NCBI GenBank assembly: GCA_006176705.1
Contig: QRFJ01000047.1
Location: forward strand, 124,001 to 188,000
Direction: 5' to 3'
Source of the DNA: Cocos nucifera
Taxonomy: Eukaryota; Streptophyta; Magnoliopsida; Arecales; Arecaceae
Length of the DNA stretch: 64,000 nt
Positions 43,964 to 54,841 of the stretch are shown one piece after another (the first letter of the stretch is position 1; the number at the start of each line of letters is the position of its first letter). The position numbers and the translations under genes were made by a program. Under the pieces are notes generated by a model that saw only the letters and a list, made by a program, of their open reading frames with translations, did not search any database and had not been told where the DNA came from.

Positions 43964-44995
43964 ATGCCGAAGGAAAGGAGGACCCGTTCTGCATCCTTTG
44001 AACGAAGATCTCGTGGGTCACCTTTCCCATGCAGCTCATCCAGCGATCATAAGCATCATCATTCTTCTTCTTCTTCTTCGGCCTCTTGTAGACCTTCTGA
44101 ATCTGGTGTTCCAGCAGCCAAGGACATCAAAGAGTGGGAGGAGGTTCGTTGCCCTGTGTGCATGGAGCACCCTCACAACGCTGTTCTCCTTCTCTGTTCC
44201 TCCCGAGAGAAGGGTTGTCGCCCTTTCATGTGCGACACCAGCTACCGCCATTCTAATTGCCTGGACCAGTACCGCAAAGCATTTTCTGAATCCCAACCAT
44301 CTCACCAGGATGCTGCGGGTCAGCAGCCAACAAAGCTCTTGTGCCCTCTGTGTCGTGGGCTCGTTACTGGTTGGACTGTGGTGGAGCCGGCACGCCAGTA
44401 TCTCAATGCTAAGATTCGTAGCTGCTCTATGGAATCCTGTGGGTTTAGCGGGTTTTATGGTGAGCTGAGAAAGCATGCTAGGAAAGAGCATCCCTCTGTG
44501 CGTCCATCGGAGGTGGACCCTGAACGACAGCGAGATTGGCGGAGATTGGAGCAACAGCGTGATCTTGGTGACCTGTTTAGCATGTTTCGGTCGCCCATCG
44601 GTGGAGACGAAGATGGCATCAGCGTCATTCGGGATGATGAAGAGTTAAGTAGTGGTATAATCCCATTTCCCTCGATCACAGTTTTCTTGATTGTACAGGT
44701 GACTCGAGCAGGAGGTATGGGTTCCTCACGATCATCTTTGCGTTCCTCAAGAAGCTCCTTGAGGGGTTCCTCACGGAGCCGAAGAGGAAGAGGAATGATC
44801 CTGTGGGGAGAGACCTTCAGTGAGCAGGAGTTGTCCGGCAGACCAACAGGCAATGGTATCGATAATGTGGATGATGATGGTAACGACAGCAGAGCTGAGG
44901 ACGTGTCTGTTGCTTCTGGACAAGGCCAAGGGAGGAGGCGGCGGCACCTGAGGATGTCGGATGATGACAATGATGATGAAGATGAGTTGCTGTGA
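43964..44995 (+). CDS. DUF1644 zinc-binding protein
   Basis: A 343-residue protein, the only clear host gene. Residues 1-50 are Ser/Arg-rich. Residues 60-176 form the DUF1644 region (PF07800): CPVC at 63-66, CSS with C78, KGCRPFMC (C85, C90), HSNC (C99), CPLC at 127-130, then a C2H2-like finger C154, C159, H171, H176 in SCSMESCGFSGFYGELRKHA. Residues 236-247 are the hydrophobic SITVFLIVQV motif typical of the family. A Ser/Arg-rich block (253-277) and an acidic tail (DDDNDDEDELL) follow. No signal peptide or membrane span. The family is plant-specific, and members have been linked to stress responses; the molecular function is not established. The start has AGC before ATG, and the frame is intronless and intact. 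Confidence 0.9.
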   Translation: MPKERRTRSASFERRSRGSPFPCSSSSDHKHHHSSSSSSASCRPSESGVPAAKDIKEWEEVRCPVCMEHPHNAVLLLCSSREKGCRPFMCDTSYRHSNCLDQYRKAFSESQPSHQDAAGQQPTKLLCPLCRGLVTGWTVVEPARQYLNAKIRSCSMESCGFSGFYGELRKHARKEHPSVRPSEVDPERQRDWRRLEQQRDLGDLFSMFRSPIGGDEDGISVIRDDEELSSGIIPFPSITVFLIVQVTRAGGMGSSRSSLRSSRSSLRGSSRSRRGRGMILWGETFSEQELSGRPTGNGIDNVDDDGNDSRAEDVSVASGQGQGRRRRHLRMSDDDNDDEDELL

Positions 44996-45269
44996 TTGTA
45001 GGGTTGTTGCTGTGTCGTATTTTGGAGTGTGTTGAGCTGGTTGGGTTTTGTAAATCACTTGTTATTCCCAAATATTTCTTTGTCAGTGATGCAATGTCCT
45101 GCTCTTATGTTTTATTTGTTTTAACAGGGGAACCAGCTATTTCACCATTAAACATGCGAAGTTGGCTACTTCACCATTAAACATGGGAAGCTAGCTGCTT
45201 CAACATGAGGACTTGTTTTCGAGGCAGGAGGTTCTGCCTGATCTGAAACGATAAAAGAAAAAAGAAGAA

Positions 45270-45275
45270 AATAAA
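45270..45275 (+). terminator. Possible poly(A) signal of the DUF1644 gene
   Basis: AATAAA about 275 bases after the stop codon, in A-rich context. The 3' UTR between them has a 30-base direct repeat (TTCACCATTAAACATG at 45140 and 45170). Another poly(A) site further on cannot be excluded. Confidence 0.4.
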
Positions 45276-46190
45276 TGAACGGATTGTGAATAATATTGCT
45301 TCAGTGAACAATCGAACATTGAATGTGGGATTCTGGTTTGGATGTTACTTTCTTCATGTCCGGACTCGTTTTGTTGTTGGTGATCTTGTCTTGTTTAAGT
45401 GATGGTTTTTGTGATAGTCTGGATGGGCGTGGTCTAGGGTGTTTGCTACTAGCGTTTAGAACAGGAAATTCACTCTGGATGCCTGACCAACACGATCGGG
45501 TGTCTGACCTCTCGTTTCTTTTTCAGCAGTGTGTGTACCATGGGGCCTGCAACCGGGATAAATATTCCGAGCTGGAATTTGCTAGAAGCTGCCGGATTTC
45601 TGGCTCTGCCACTATCGTGACTTACATCAATCGGGGCCTGAATATGGGGATAATTTGGTGCCGAGGCTGGGGATAGGATAGGGCGAATGATAAAAAATCT
45701 TCACATGTGATGGTACTCTATTTGCTTTGCAGGACTCATAACTTTGCTCGTTATGCTTTGCTCTGTTCAGTAATCTTAATTGGGAAAAGATTGTTATTTT
45801 CAATCTTAATTTGATGAGTTACATGCCAAAATACAGTGAGCAAATTTTGGTTGACAGGTCTTCTTATGTTAGATCAGTGGAACCTTGTATTGCTTCTAAA
45901 TTGCTCTATATATGAAATCTAGAAGGTCGGTAGGATTACAGAAACCGTACCAATTGTTATTCCATCTACTATTCAGCAACTTTAAGACAGCAGAAGTAAT
46001 TCAGTTTTGTAGTATCATGAGTTGCTCTACCTATGTGCTAATATCTGGCAAGCGGAATCAGGACCACAAATATCCTCAGAATTTTCTTTTCCTTTTTTCC
46101 CTTTTGGTGTGTGTTGCTCATGTGATTAGACAGTGCCTCCCGGCATGGTAACATTATTAGACAGTGCCTCCTAATATAGTAATATTACTT
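45276..46190. other. Downstream intergenic region
   Basis: The composition is unlike the surrounding retroelements and probably host DNA. The frame 45323-45676 is not recognised; it includes TTTCTTTTTCAG at 45516, a possible splice acceptor, so an unannotated 3' UTR exon is conceivable. A short duplication ATTAGACAGTGCCTCC occurs at 46127 and 46157. Confidence 0.4.
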
Positions 46191-46193
46191 TTA

Positions 46194-46796
46194 GGATTTG
46201 TTTGGTTGGAGTATATTAGATTATGAAATAATTTGATAATTTTAAAAATAATTTATCTAAAAAAATAATTATAAAAAATTATTTTTTATTATATTTAATT
46301 GATAAAAAAATTATTTTAAAAAATAATATTAAAAAAAATTATTATATTTAATTAGAGATAAATCTATATAAAAATATGGTTTAATTTATAAATATATTTT
46401 TCAATATAAAATAATTTTTAATATTAAAATAGTATTATCATTTCAAATTAATTTTTATATAATGATTATAATCATATAATTTTTTGCATATGCTTTCTTC
46501 ATCTTAATTTTTATACAAAATTTTTTTATTAAATAAATTAAAAAAAATATCAAAATAAATTTAATGATGATATATATATTTTTATTAAAAATATTTTTAT
46601 TAAATATAAATTATCGCTATTCAAAAATTTATCAAATATCAATCTCCATGATATTTATTTTGCTTCTCTTTCTGAAAAATAAGCATAAAGTTCATTACTT
46701 TTTTATCATTTCTCTCTTTCATTTTTCATACTAAATATAATAATTTAATATAAAAAATATTTTTTTATGCTAGATTATTTTTAATCAAACGGATTC
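46194..46796. mobile_element. Tourist-like (PIF/Harbinger) MITE
   Basis: A 603-base AT-rich element. Its ends are GGATTTGTTTGGTT and, inverted, GAATCCGTTTGATT (10 of 14 pair), close to the GGGCCTGTTTGGTT ends of Tourist MITEs. TTA flanks both sides (46191-46193 and 46797-46799), the 3-base duplication of this group. The interior is non-coding. Confidence 0.75.
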
Positions 46797-46799
46797 TTA

Positions 46800-47334
46800 G
46801 TTTTTTCTGTTTCTCCGTCACCAAGCCGGTACTCGGCTCTCCGTCACCAGCCCGGTACTCGGCTCTGCTTGTCAACTAGATTTACTCAAACTTTCTAGTT
46901 GCATTCAAAACTCTATTTCAACTTTTCAGCTCAACTGCCCATCATAAAGGCTACTTGATGCCCTGTTCCAAGGAGAGGCAATTTCATCACTAATCAGTGA
47001 TAGCTTCTTCAGTTATGCAAGCGAGGTTCTACTTGCTAGCGTCATGCGCTCGTTCAGCCTTGCGGTTTGGCATATACCCCAAAAAAACACTGGTTTACTC
47101 ATAATTTGGCTGATTGAAGCTGGTTGAAATGAATGATAGGAGGCCATCTTGAAATTTGACAAAAAATACGGTTTGAAACTCCCTGTGGATGCGGACGATC
47201 TCGTAGAATAGATGAAGCTGCAGCTTATAATTTACAAGCAATTCGATGCCATCCATCTTTTGCAAAAAAAAAAAAAACAAAAAAATCATTAGGATCATTA
47301 CATCTTACTCTATTTTTTTTTTTTTTTTTTTCAA
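46800..47334. other. Unassigned intergenic sequence
   Basis: It holds a tandem duplication of 26-27 bases (CTCCGTCACCARGCCCGGTAC type) at 46814-46866 and a poly(T) run at 47312-47331. No gene is seen. Confidence 0.5.
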
Positions 47335-47740
47335 TTCATGTTTTCTTTAGTTGTTTTTATTTGTATTATGAGGAACTCTAATCTTATTATTTACTCTAGA
47401 GAAGATGATCGATTATTTTTATAAAATGGACTTGGATCTCTCTTTTTAGTTATAAAAGTGAAATTTTTTTTATTCATGTCTTCCTAAGTCCTTTTTATTT
47501 GTATAATGGGGAACTCTAACTTTATTATTTACTTGAGAGCACGTTTCGAAGGTGATCAATTAATTTTATAAAATGGACTTGGATTATTTTTTTCGAGTTA
47601 TAAAAATGAAATTTTTTTTATTCATATCTTCTGAAGTCTTTTTTATTTATATTATGGAGGATTTTAATATTATTATTTACTTTAGAACACATTTTGTAGG
47701 TGATTGACTATTTTTATAAGATGGGCTTGGATCAAAATTT
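47335..47740. repeat. Tandem repeat, about 140-147-base unit, three copies
   Basis: Three diverged copies start near 47335, 47471 and 47618. Each contains TTCATGTYTTC or TTCATATCTTC, a TTTTTATTTGTAT segment, ATTATTTACT, and ATTTTTATAAAATGGACTTGG or a close variant. The unit is AT-rich and non-coding. Confidence 0.8.
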
Positions 47741-48459
47741 TAAAAAAATAAGAGAAATTCTTGTTGTACGGTATAGAATGAGTTGCACTGTGCATAATAA
47801 TTGGGACATAGGAGCACAACATCTGATTTTTTTTTTCTTTTGATTCCACGTGCACGCTAACCATCATGCATGATGTACAAAGCATTTTTCAAAAGAAAAC
47901 CGTGTTTCAATGCATCAAGCTTCAAAGTAATTTGGAAAAAAAAAATTATCAAAATTTATTTTTTAGATAAATATTATAAAAAAATTAATCTATGTTTTTA
48001 TTAACTAATTTACTCATATTCTCATATTTTTAAAGATAAAAAAATTATTTTTTTAGAAATAATATTTAATCATGAAATAGGAGAAAATTTTATCCATCTG
48101 AAAGATGGCTAAATCATTTCCTCATAAGTTAATAAAATAAATATTTAATTTTATACCTAAAATATTTTATTTTTATTTTTAATATTTTTATTATTTAATG
48201 TTTAATAATTTGATCATTGATTTTTTTTTGAATCTAAAAAGTATAAAAAATATTATAAAAAATATGAATAAATTTTAACAACTTATCTAAAAAAATAGTA
48301 ATATAAAAAAAATATGAGTAACAGATTTTGAAGCAATTTACTTGTATATAAAAAAAATATAAATAAATTATTTTTTAATTTAAATATTATTTTAAAAATA
48401 TTTATCTAAAAAAAATAATTTTTCAGGTAAATGTTTAAAAAAAGGCCTGAAATCGACAA
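47741..48459. other. AT-rich intergenic sequence
   Basis: Homopolymer-rich, no coding potential. A less AT-rich patch at 47765-47890 (GGTATAGAATGAGTTGCACT) is unassigned. Confidence 0.5.
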
Positions 48460-49435
48460 AGGGCTCCAAGAGCACTCTGCCCTCACCTTTCCCTCCAGTT
48501 CAAGGTTGTAGCTGCCATCACCCGTCCCCGATGCTCCCCTGGGTCCTCGTTGGTCGCTGCTCTCCCTCTCCTTCAACGACGGTAGCAAACCCTAATTGCA
48601 AGGCTTCTAGTTCTCATCTTCTTAGTTGCCTATTGGTCGTTTTCATGAATTTCGGTTCTCTTCAGCATGAACCCTAAAATTGATGCTTTGCATTGCATAA
48701 TTTCTTCGGATTTGCATAAATCTTATAATCCGTTGTGGTTCGCATTCGCATTGTTCGTTACTTAAAAAATGATCCCCAAATACTGCTTAATTGTTCCTCC
48801 AGCAAAATAACTTTATAACTGATTCGCGTGGGAACTGTAAACTAGCTCAATCTTTCTTAGAACCTTATACGGAGCGTGGAGAGCTAGCCAACGCCGCCTC
48901 CTTATACCGAAAGACGATGAAGCCCATTCTCTCTCTGTGTTTGTTTGTTCCGGAGATATTTCCTCTCTCTCGCTTTTCTTTCCCTTCCTTTCAGTTGGTG
49001 TTGTTCATCGGGTATTTTTTATTTTTATTCTTTATTTTATTTTATTTATGTGTGTGTTGATAAAAAGATCATTGAGGGTTCGTTCGGTGTTTTCGAGCGA
49101 TTTTTCTTTTCGTAACCAAAACAATGTTTCTTCATGGGTTTCGGTCTCATCAACCCCAGGTTTCGTGGAAAGTTCTCCTGGAAAAATCTAGAATGCAATG
49201 GACGATTTCCTCCCTGATCAAATAAAAGAATCAGTACTCCGTTGCGCGAACCACAACTACAAATCGTCGTATTAGAATCCTTTATTAACTTCTATATTAC
49301 ATCTTTTTGCAAGATGTTGTTGGTCAGGTATTCTTTCCATCTATTCACAGAAAAATATTATTCTTCAACATTATGTTCTTGACCAAACATGTATCATGTT
49401 GTTTAAAAATAATGGAATCTGAGGTTGTAGGATAT
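48460..49435 (+). other. Possible promoter and 5' end of a host gene
   Basis: The GC content rises. CT-rich sequence is followed by AAACCCTAA (48588-48596), a telo-box typical of plant 5' UTRs, and by possible donor/acceptor sites. Frames at 48791-49060 (FLQQNNFITDSRGNCKLAQ) and at 49198 (MDDFLPDQIKESVL) are short and not recognised. The Tat gypsy inserted at 49436 would separate this from any downstream exons. The gene call is speculative. Confidence 0.3.
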
Positions 49436-49795
49436 TGTTGTGGCCAATCCACCTGCGCCTACGATTGAATGTCGAAAAACTTACGGGATAAGTCCGTACT
49501 GATCGGAGTTAGCTCCGGCGGGGATCCTTCGATGCTTAAGTTAGTAGGATGGACTGGTTGAACATAAATTAAAGAACAAAATGATAGAAGTTGTTCTAAA
49601 AGAGATTAGGTCGCTGAAACTAATTAGGTTACCTCCCTTTTATAGATATCGAAGTGATAATTGTTGAGCACGTAGGTTCCTCTTTTTTTCAGTATAGTGT
49701 GATCGTGGATAAATAATTAAAATTATCCATTAATTATCGTTGCCCTTTTTTCTCGGAGGCAGTTTTGTAGGACCAATCGAGAGTCGAATGGATTG
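49436..49795 (-). repeat. Tat gypsy 3' LTR, left piece
   Basis: The plus-strand start TGTTGTGGCC follows the pentamer GATAT (49431-49435). The sequence is cut at GATTG (49791-49795), the target of the gag-only gypsy. Confidence 0.65.
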
Positions 49796-51056
49796 TGTTG
49801 GTGCAGAATCTGGTTGACGCTAGATCGAGTTGAAGTTGAGGAAGACGAGATCGCCGTCGGTGATCTGCAAAACAAAGTCTCATCCGGAGTCGGTGATGGT
49901 GGCTCCGGAAGGACCCTCCGACGATTAAGTCAGCTTTTCTGATCAACAGAAATAGAATGCTTAGCCAAGAGTTTGGCAGAGTTTTGGGAAGGAGGAGAGC
50001 TTAGAGAAAATGTATCTGGAGGGTCCCTTTTTATAGATGGAGTCTGTAGTGGATTGATAGTGACAGTTGTAGCCATCTGATAGCGGACCGTTCGAGACCT
50101 GGTGGAGTCTATCATGGAGGAGGTGCCGTCTGTAGTGCCGCCTGTAGCAGACTGATGGCGACAGCCGTAGCTGTCCGGTACTGAGCTCGGGGACACGTGG
50201 GATTTGGTATGGAGAGGAAGAGGCGTCGTTAGATTGATAGTCACCGTTCGTTGAGATTGAATAATCGAAGTTCGGAGGAAGTAGACGTTGGTCGGCGAGA
50301 AGCTCTGACATACATCAATTTCAGAGGAGTTCGGACTCATAAAGGGGATACGGCTAGAGGGGATCATTCGGAAGGAACGCCAGCTGAAATCTGGAAGCAA
50401 TCCGCTGGAGGAATCCGACTGAAGGAGAAATCGGAAAGGAGTTCGGCTCCTGTAGAAACTTGACTGAAGGAGGAGTTCGGAAGGAGTTCGGCTCATGTAG
50501 AAATCCGATTGAAGGAGTTCGGAAGGAGTTTGGCTCCTGTAGAAACTTGACTGAAGGAGTCTGAAAGGAGTTTGGCTCATGTAGAAATCCGACCGAAGGA
50601 GGAGTCCGGAAGGAGTTCGGCTTCTGTAGAAACTTGATTGAAGGAGTTCGAAAGGAGTTCGGCTCCTGTAGAAATCCCATTGTAGGAGAGATCCGGAAGG
50701 AGTTCGGCTCCTGTAGACATCCATCTAAAAGAGAGATTCGGAAGGAGTTTGGCTCCTGTAGGAGTCCGTCTGAAGGAGTGATTCGAAAGAAGTTCGGCTC
50801 TTGAAGGAGTCCGTCTGAAGGAGAGATTCGGAAGGAGTTTGGCTGGGGCTCGACCGTTGAGGAGTTCAGCTAAGGTTTGGCCGTCGGAAGAGTTCGACCG
50901 GCTGAAGGAATTCGACTAATGTTTGGCTGCTAGAGGAGTTCGATTGGGGTCCGACCGTTGGAGGAGAATTTTCGATCGAAACTCTTCCGTGATTATCAAT
51001 TGCATTAGGCTAAGCATCAAGATGGACTTCGGTGGGAGCGGAGTTTATCCCCAATA
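49796..51056 (-). repeat. 3' LTR of the gag-only gypsy
   Basis: A 1261-base LTR, about 84 bases longer than its partner. U3 (about 50400-50830) is a tandem array of 42-46-base units, each with GGAAGGAGTTCGGCTCCTGT or close variants. These yield long antisense frames with SRTPSELLQS-type repeats, which are artefacts of the array. The polypurine tract (minus strand GAGTGGGAGGACTAT) abuts at 51057. Confidence 0.9.
50400..50830 (-). repeat. U3 tandem array, 42-46-base units
   Basis: About ten units of AAGGAGTTCGGCTCCTGTAG plus a spacer such as AAACTTGACTG or AAATCCGACTG. The core GAGTTCGGCTC is a near-palindrome. The array at 55480-55790 in the partner LTR has fewer units. Confidence 0.85.
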
Positions 51057-51129
51057 ATAGTCCTCCCACTCTCAAGTTCGAAATTCGAAGGGAGTACAAA
51101 AAAGGTGACTGCCGAAGTCTTTTTCAGGG

Positions 51130-52800
51130 CTCTGCACCAGTTCAGGTTGAAGCTCAGGGGAGATTTTATCTCCAGCTAAGGTTGATATTGAAGTTGAAGC
51201 TCGAGGGAGATTTTATCTCCAGTTGGGGTTGACGTTGAAGTTAAAGCTTAGGAGAGATCTTGACTTCGTTCGAGATTGAAGGAGATCTTATCTTTTATTG
51301 ACGTAGACTTTGAAGCTCAGGGGAGATCTTATCTCTAGTCGAGGTTGAAGGAGATCTTATCTCCTGTTGATGCAGACGTTGAAGCTCGGAGGAGATCTTA
51401 TCTCCAGCCGAGGTTGAAGGAGATCTTATCTTCTGTTGACGTAGAAGTTCGGGGGAGATCTTATCTCCAGCCGAAGTTGAAGGAGATCTTATTTCCTGTT
51501 GATGTAGACGTTGAAGCTCGAGGAAGATCTTATCTTCAGTCGAGGTTGAAAGAGATCTTATCTCCTATTGACGTAGAAGCCCGAGAGAGATCTTATCTCC
51601 AGCCGAGGTTGAAGGAGATCTTATCTCCTGTTGACGTAGAAGCTCGGAGGAGATCTTATCTCCAGTCGAGGTTGAAGAAGATCTTATCTCCTGTTGATGT
51701 AGATGTTGAAGCTCGGGGGAGATCTTATCTCCAATCGAGATTGAAGGAGATCTTATCTCTTGTTGATGTAGACGTTGAAGCATGAAGGAGATCTTATCTC
51801 CAGTCGAGGTTGAAGGAGATCTTATTTCCTATTGACGTAAAAGTTTGGGGGAGATCTTATCTCCAGCCAAGGTTAATGTTGAAGTTGAAGCTCGGAAAAG
51901 ATTTTGTCTCCAATCGAGGTTGACGTTAAAGTTAAAGCTCGGGGGAGATCTTGTCTCCGGTCGAGATTGAAAGAGATCTTATCCCTTGTTGACATAGATG
52001 TTGAAGCTTGAGGGAGATCTTATCTCCAGCCGAGGTTGAAGGAGGTCTTATCTCCTATTGATGTAGATGTTGAAGCTCGGGGGAGATCTTATCTCCAGCC
52101 GAGGTTGAAGATCTTATCTCCTGTTGACGTAGAAGCTCGGAGGAGATCTTATCTTCAACCGAGGTTGAAGGAGATCTTATCTCCTATTAATATAGATGCT
52201 CGGAGGAGATCTTATCTCCAGCCGAGGTTGAAGGAGATCGTATCTCCTGTTGACGTAAACGTTGAAGCTCGGAGGAGATCTTATCTCCAGTTGAGGTTGA
52301 AGGAGATCTTATCTCCTATTGATGTAGAAGCTGAAGTTCGGGGGAGATCTTATCTCTAGCCGAGGTTGAAGGAGATTTTATCTTCTATTGATGTAGACGT
52401 TGAAGCTCGAGAGAGATCTTATCTCTAGCTGAGATTGAAGAAGATCTTATCTTCTGTTGACGTAGACGTTGAAGCTCGCGGAAGATCTTATCTTCAGCCG
52501 AGGTTGAAGGAGATCTTATCTCCTATTGATGTAGACATTGAAGCTCGAGGAAGATCTTATCTCCAGCCGAGGTTGAAGGAGATCTTATCTCCTGTTGATG
52601 TAGACGTTGAAGCTCGAGGAAGATCTTATCTCCAGTCGAGGTCGAAGGAGATCTTATCTCCTATTGACGTTGAAGCTCGGGAGAGATCTTATCTCCAGCC
52701 AAGGTCGAAGGAGATCTCTTATCTCCTGTTGATGTAGAAGCTCGAGGAAGATCTTATCTTCAGCCGAGGTCGAAGAAGATCTTATCTCCTGTTGTTGTCG
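51130..52800. repeat. Palindromic tandem array, 69/63-base unit
   Basis: Roughly two dozen head-to-tail units over about 1.65 kb. The basic unit is 69 bases, with a 63-base variant lacking six bases (GACGTT). Each unit holds two copies of the 15-base inverted repeat GGAGATCTTATCTCC, separated by TGTTGACGTAGACGTTGAAG and AGCCGAGGTTGAA spacers. Because variants differ by multiples of three, plus-strand frames stay open over long stretches (51345-51785, 52036-52359, 52435-52737) with a VDVEARGRSYLQPRLKEILS pattern, antisense to the element. Coding use is unproven. Confidence 0.9.
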
Positions 52801-52804
52801 AGCA

Positions 52805-53150
52805 CAATGGGGCCATTGTCGGAGCCTTTTCTCTCATCCCGTCTAAAATGAACGAGGCCTTCGGCTTTGCTCACGTTAGGACGAGGTTCTCCTCCTATTT
52901 CTAATGGGCTGTGAGGGCACATAAGGGCCGTTGTCAGAGCCTCTTCCCCCATCTCGTCTAAAATGAACGAGGTCTTCGACTTTGCTTGCATTAGGATGAG
53001 GTTCTCCTGTTCCTAACGGACTGTGGGGGTACATAAGGGCCGTTGTCAAGGCCTCTCCCCCCATCTTCTTTAAAATGAACGAGGCCTTCGACTTGCTCAT
53101 GTTAGGATGAGGTTCTCCTCCTGTTCCTAACATGGCCACTATTGATTGCT
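52805..53150 (-). repeat. Three tandem copies of a ~120-base unit
   Basis: Each copy contains AAAATGAACGAGGYCTTCG, GGATGAGGTTCTCCT or a variant, and AAGGGCCGTTGTC. The spacing is about 115-120 bases. Minus-strand frames here are short. The block lies between gag and the palindromic array. Confidence 0.85.
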
Positions 53151-53159
53151 TCTTCCTTA

Positions 53160-54720
53160 TCATCACATAGTTTTTGCACCAAAAAACAATAATGTTGAAA
53201 TGGAGGAGTCTTATTGAAGGAAAATTATCGACAGTACATTCTCAGATTCTCTGAGTTTCAAGATTGTGGGAGCGTTGTTCCTTCGAGCTTCTTTAGGCGA
53301 TAAGTTTCGGACCGGACGACCTCTATTTTATGTGGGCCTTCTCAATTCGGAACAAGTTTTTCCTAGCTCCGAGGTCGGGAGATGGCGGCTCGTCGAAGTA
53401 CTAAGCCTCCCAAGAGATAGCATTGATGATGTCGGAAGGCGGCCGATCTTCTTGTTGTTCCTCCCCCATTGGTGGTTATAGCTGCGGTAGCGTCATTGGC
53501 TTGCTTCAGGCCGGCCTCTGTGGAGCATTGAGGGGGGCGTAGTTGTGAAACCTTCAGGAGGGAGAACTTCTTCGCACTCTTCTATCGGGACTTTTTTGAT
53601 GACGAGCTCGAGGGAGATTTCGGCTCTTCCATCCGTGAGCACGGTCGAACTTCATTCGATTCTCCATCAGCCATGGGTTTGCTAGACTTGCTCGCCTGCC
53701 ACTCTCTTACGGCTTCTTCATCCTTCAACTTGAAGGTTTCTTCCGTCTAGCAGATCGGTAAAGTTCCTGGGGTATTTCTTCTCCAGAAAGAATCGCAAAT
53801 CATTTTTCTGAAGGCCGTCCTTGAGTGCGGGCATCGTAACTGACTGGTCTAGGTTCCGGACCTTCAATGCAGCAGCATTAAACCGGGTGACATAAGTCCG
53901 GATGGATTTTTCCTCCTGCTTGATGTTCATTAGAAAATCCGAACCTCGGCGTGGATGTCGGCTGCTGACGAATTGAGCCGCAAACTGATGGCTCATCTGG
54001 TCAAAGAAAAAGATTGTACCCGGCTTCAATGCCGAGTACCAGTTTCTTGCTGCTTTCTTTAAGATAGATGGGAAAGCTCAGCATAATATGGCGTCTGGTG
54101 CATCATGGGGTAGCACCATGGTCCGGAAAGCTTTCAGATGATCGATCGGATCAGAGGTTTCATCGTAGCTTTCAAATTGGGGGAGCTTGAAGTTCGACGG
54201 AATGAGCTTTTGCATAATTCGGGGAAGGAGGATCGATGCGGACGTCGTCATGGTGAGTTGGGGCGACGTGGCCGAGCTCGTCAATCCGCCGATCCATTCC
54301 CCGCAGTTTCTAATCGAGGATGTTAATTTGATCGCAGGTCTTGGAAGGCTTCAGGCCGTGGATGGGGAGGGTCCCTTTTGGAGAAGAACCATAATCCGAA
54401 CATGGATCCTTTGCTTTCTGTTTTTCCTTCCCAGGGACGACGGGTATGCTAGCCCAAGTGCTCATCCTTGGGATCGATTTCTGACATCCCGATAGTGGGT
54501 TTCCTGATAGAACTGCCACCGGGGGTTGCTGCATGGCCTGCATCATTTCGGTGAGACCCTGAACCCGCTGCATCAGAAGGTTAAACTGCTCCGGATCTAC
54601 CATGGCCGTCGGTGGAGGTGGGGGTTGGAGCGCTGGTGATGGAGCAGGAATAGATGGATTTGGCTCAGACCTGACGGCAGAAATGGTAGATCTTCGGATA
54701 GTTGCCTTCTTTGGAGGCAT
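53160..54720 (-). pseudogene. Gypsy gag of the gag-only element
   Basis: It starts at 54720 (MPPKKATIRRSTISAVRSEP). Then MVDPEQFNLLMQRVQGLTEM, IPSNFKLPQFESYDETSDPI, DHLKAF, and a capsid piece at 54029-53718: TIFFFDQMSHQFAAQFVSSR, HPRRGSDFLMNIKQEEKS, LKVRNLDQSVTMPALKDG. A nucleocapsid-side tail (RFHNYAPLNA) lies near 53570. Only a few frameshifts and stops separate the pieces, so it is the best preserved gag in the window. Gag would form particles and package RNA of the same family. Confidence 0.85.
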
Positions 54721-54822
54721 TTCTTGGGATTGAGGAAGAGAGTGGAGATGAATCTTGAAGAAGGTCGGTAGGGTCGACTGAGCACTCCTTTAAGAACAAG
54801 GGTACCTCAGGAACAGAGAGCC

Positions 54823-54839
54823 CTTCCTCTAGCGCCAAT
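54823..54839 (-). promoter_or_regulatory. Gypsy primer-binding site
   Basis: The minus strand reads TTGGCGCTAGAGGAAGG, starting two bases after the 5' LTR end. It is the intact form of the decayed sites at 29281 and 17321. Confidence 0.8.
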
Positions 54840-54841
54840 TT

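Noticed and set aside
44036..44970. Long minus-strand frames opposite the DUF1644 gene
   Set aside because: They are shadows of the sense gene, produced by its codon composition (Ser/Arg and acidic repeats).
45323..45676. 117-codon frame downstream of the DUF1644 gene as a second host gene
   Set aside because: No recognisable domain, and no supporting start or splice structure apart from one possible acceptor; it is left as unassigned.
47335..47740. CRISPR-like or centromeric satellite array
   Set aside because: There are only three diverged copies with a ~140-base unit and no spacers; it is a local tandem duplication in a plant genome.
49930..50724. 264-codon minus-strand frame with SRTPSELLQS repeats as a gene
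   Set aside because: It lies entirely in the U3 tandem array and R region of an LTR, is matched by shorter frames in the partner LTR, and has no family resemblance.
51345..52737. Long plus-strand frames with a VDVEARGRSYLQ repeat as a real repeat protein gene
   Set aside because: They arise from the palindromic DNA array whose unit lengths are multiples of three. There is no start context, conserved domain or stable end, and sense and antisense frames are both open in places. Kept only as a hypothesis in the findings.
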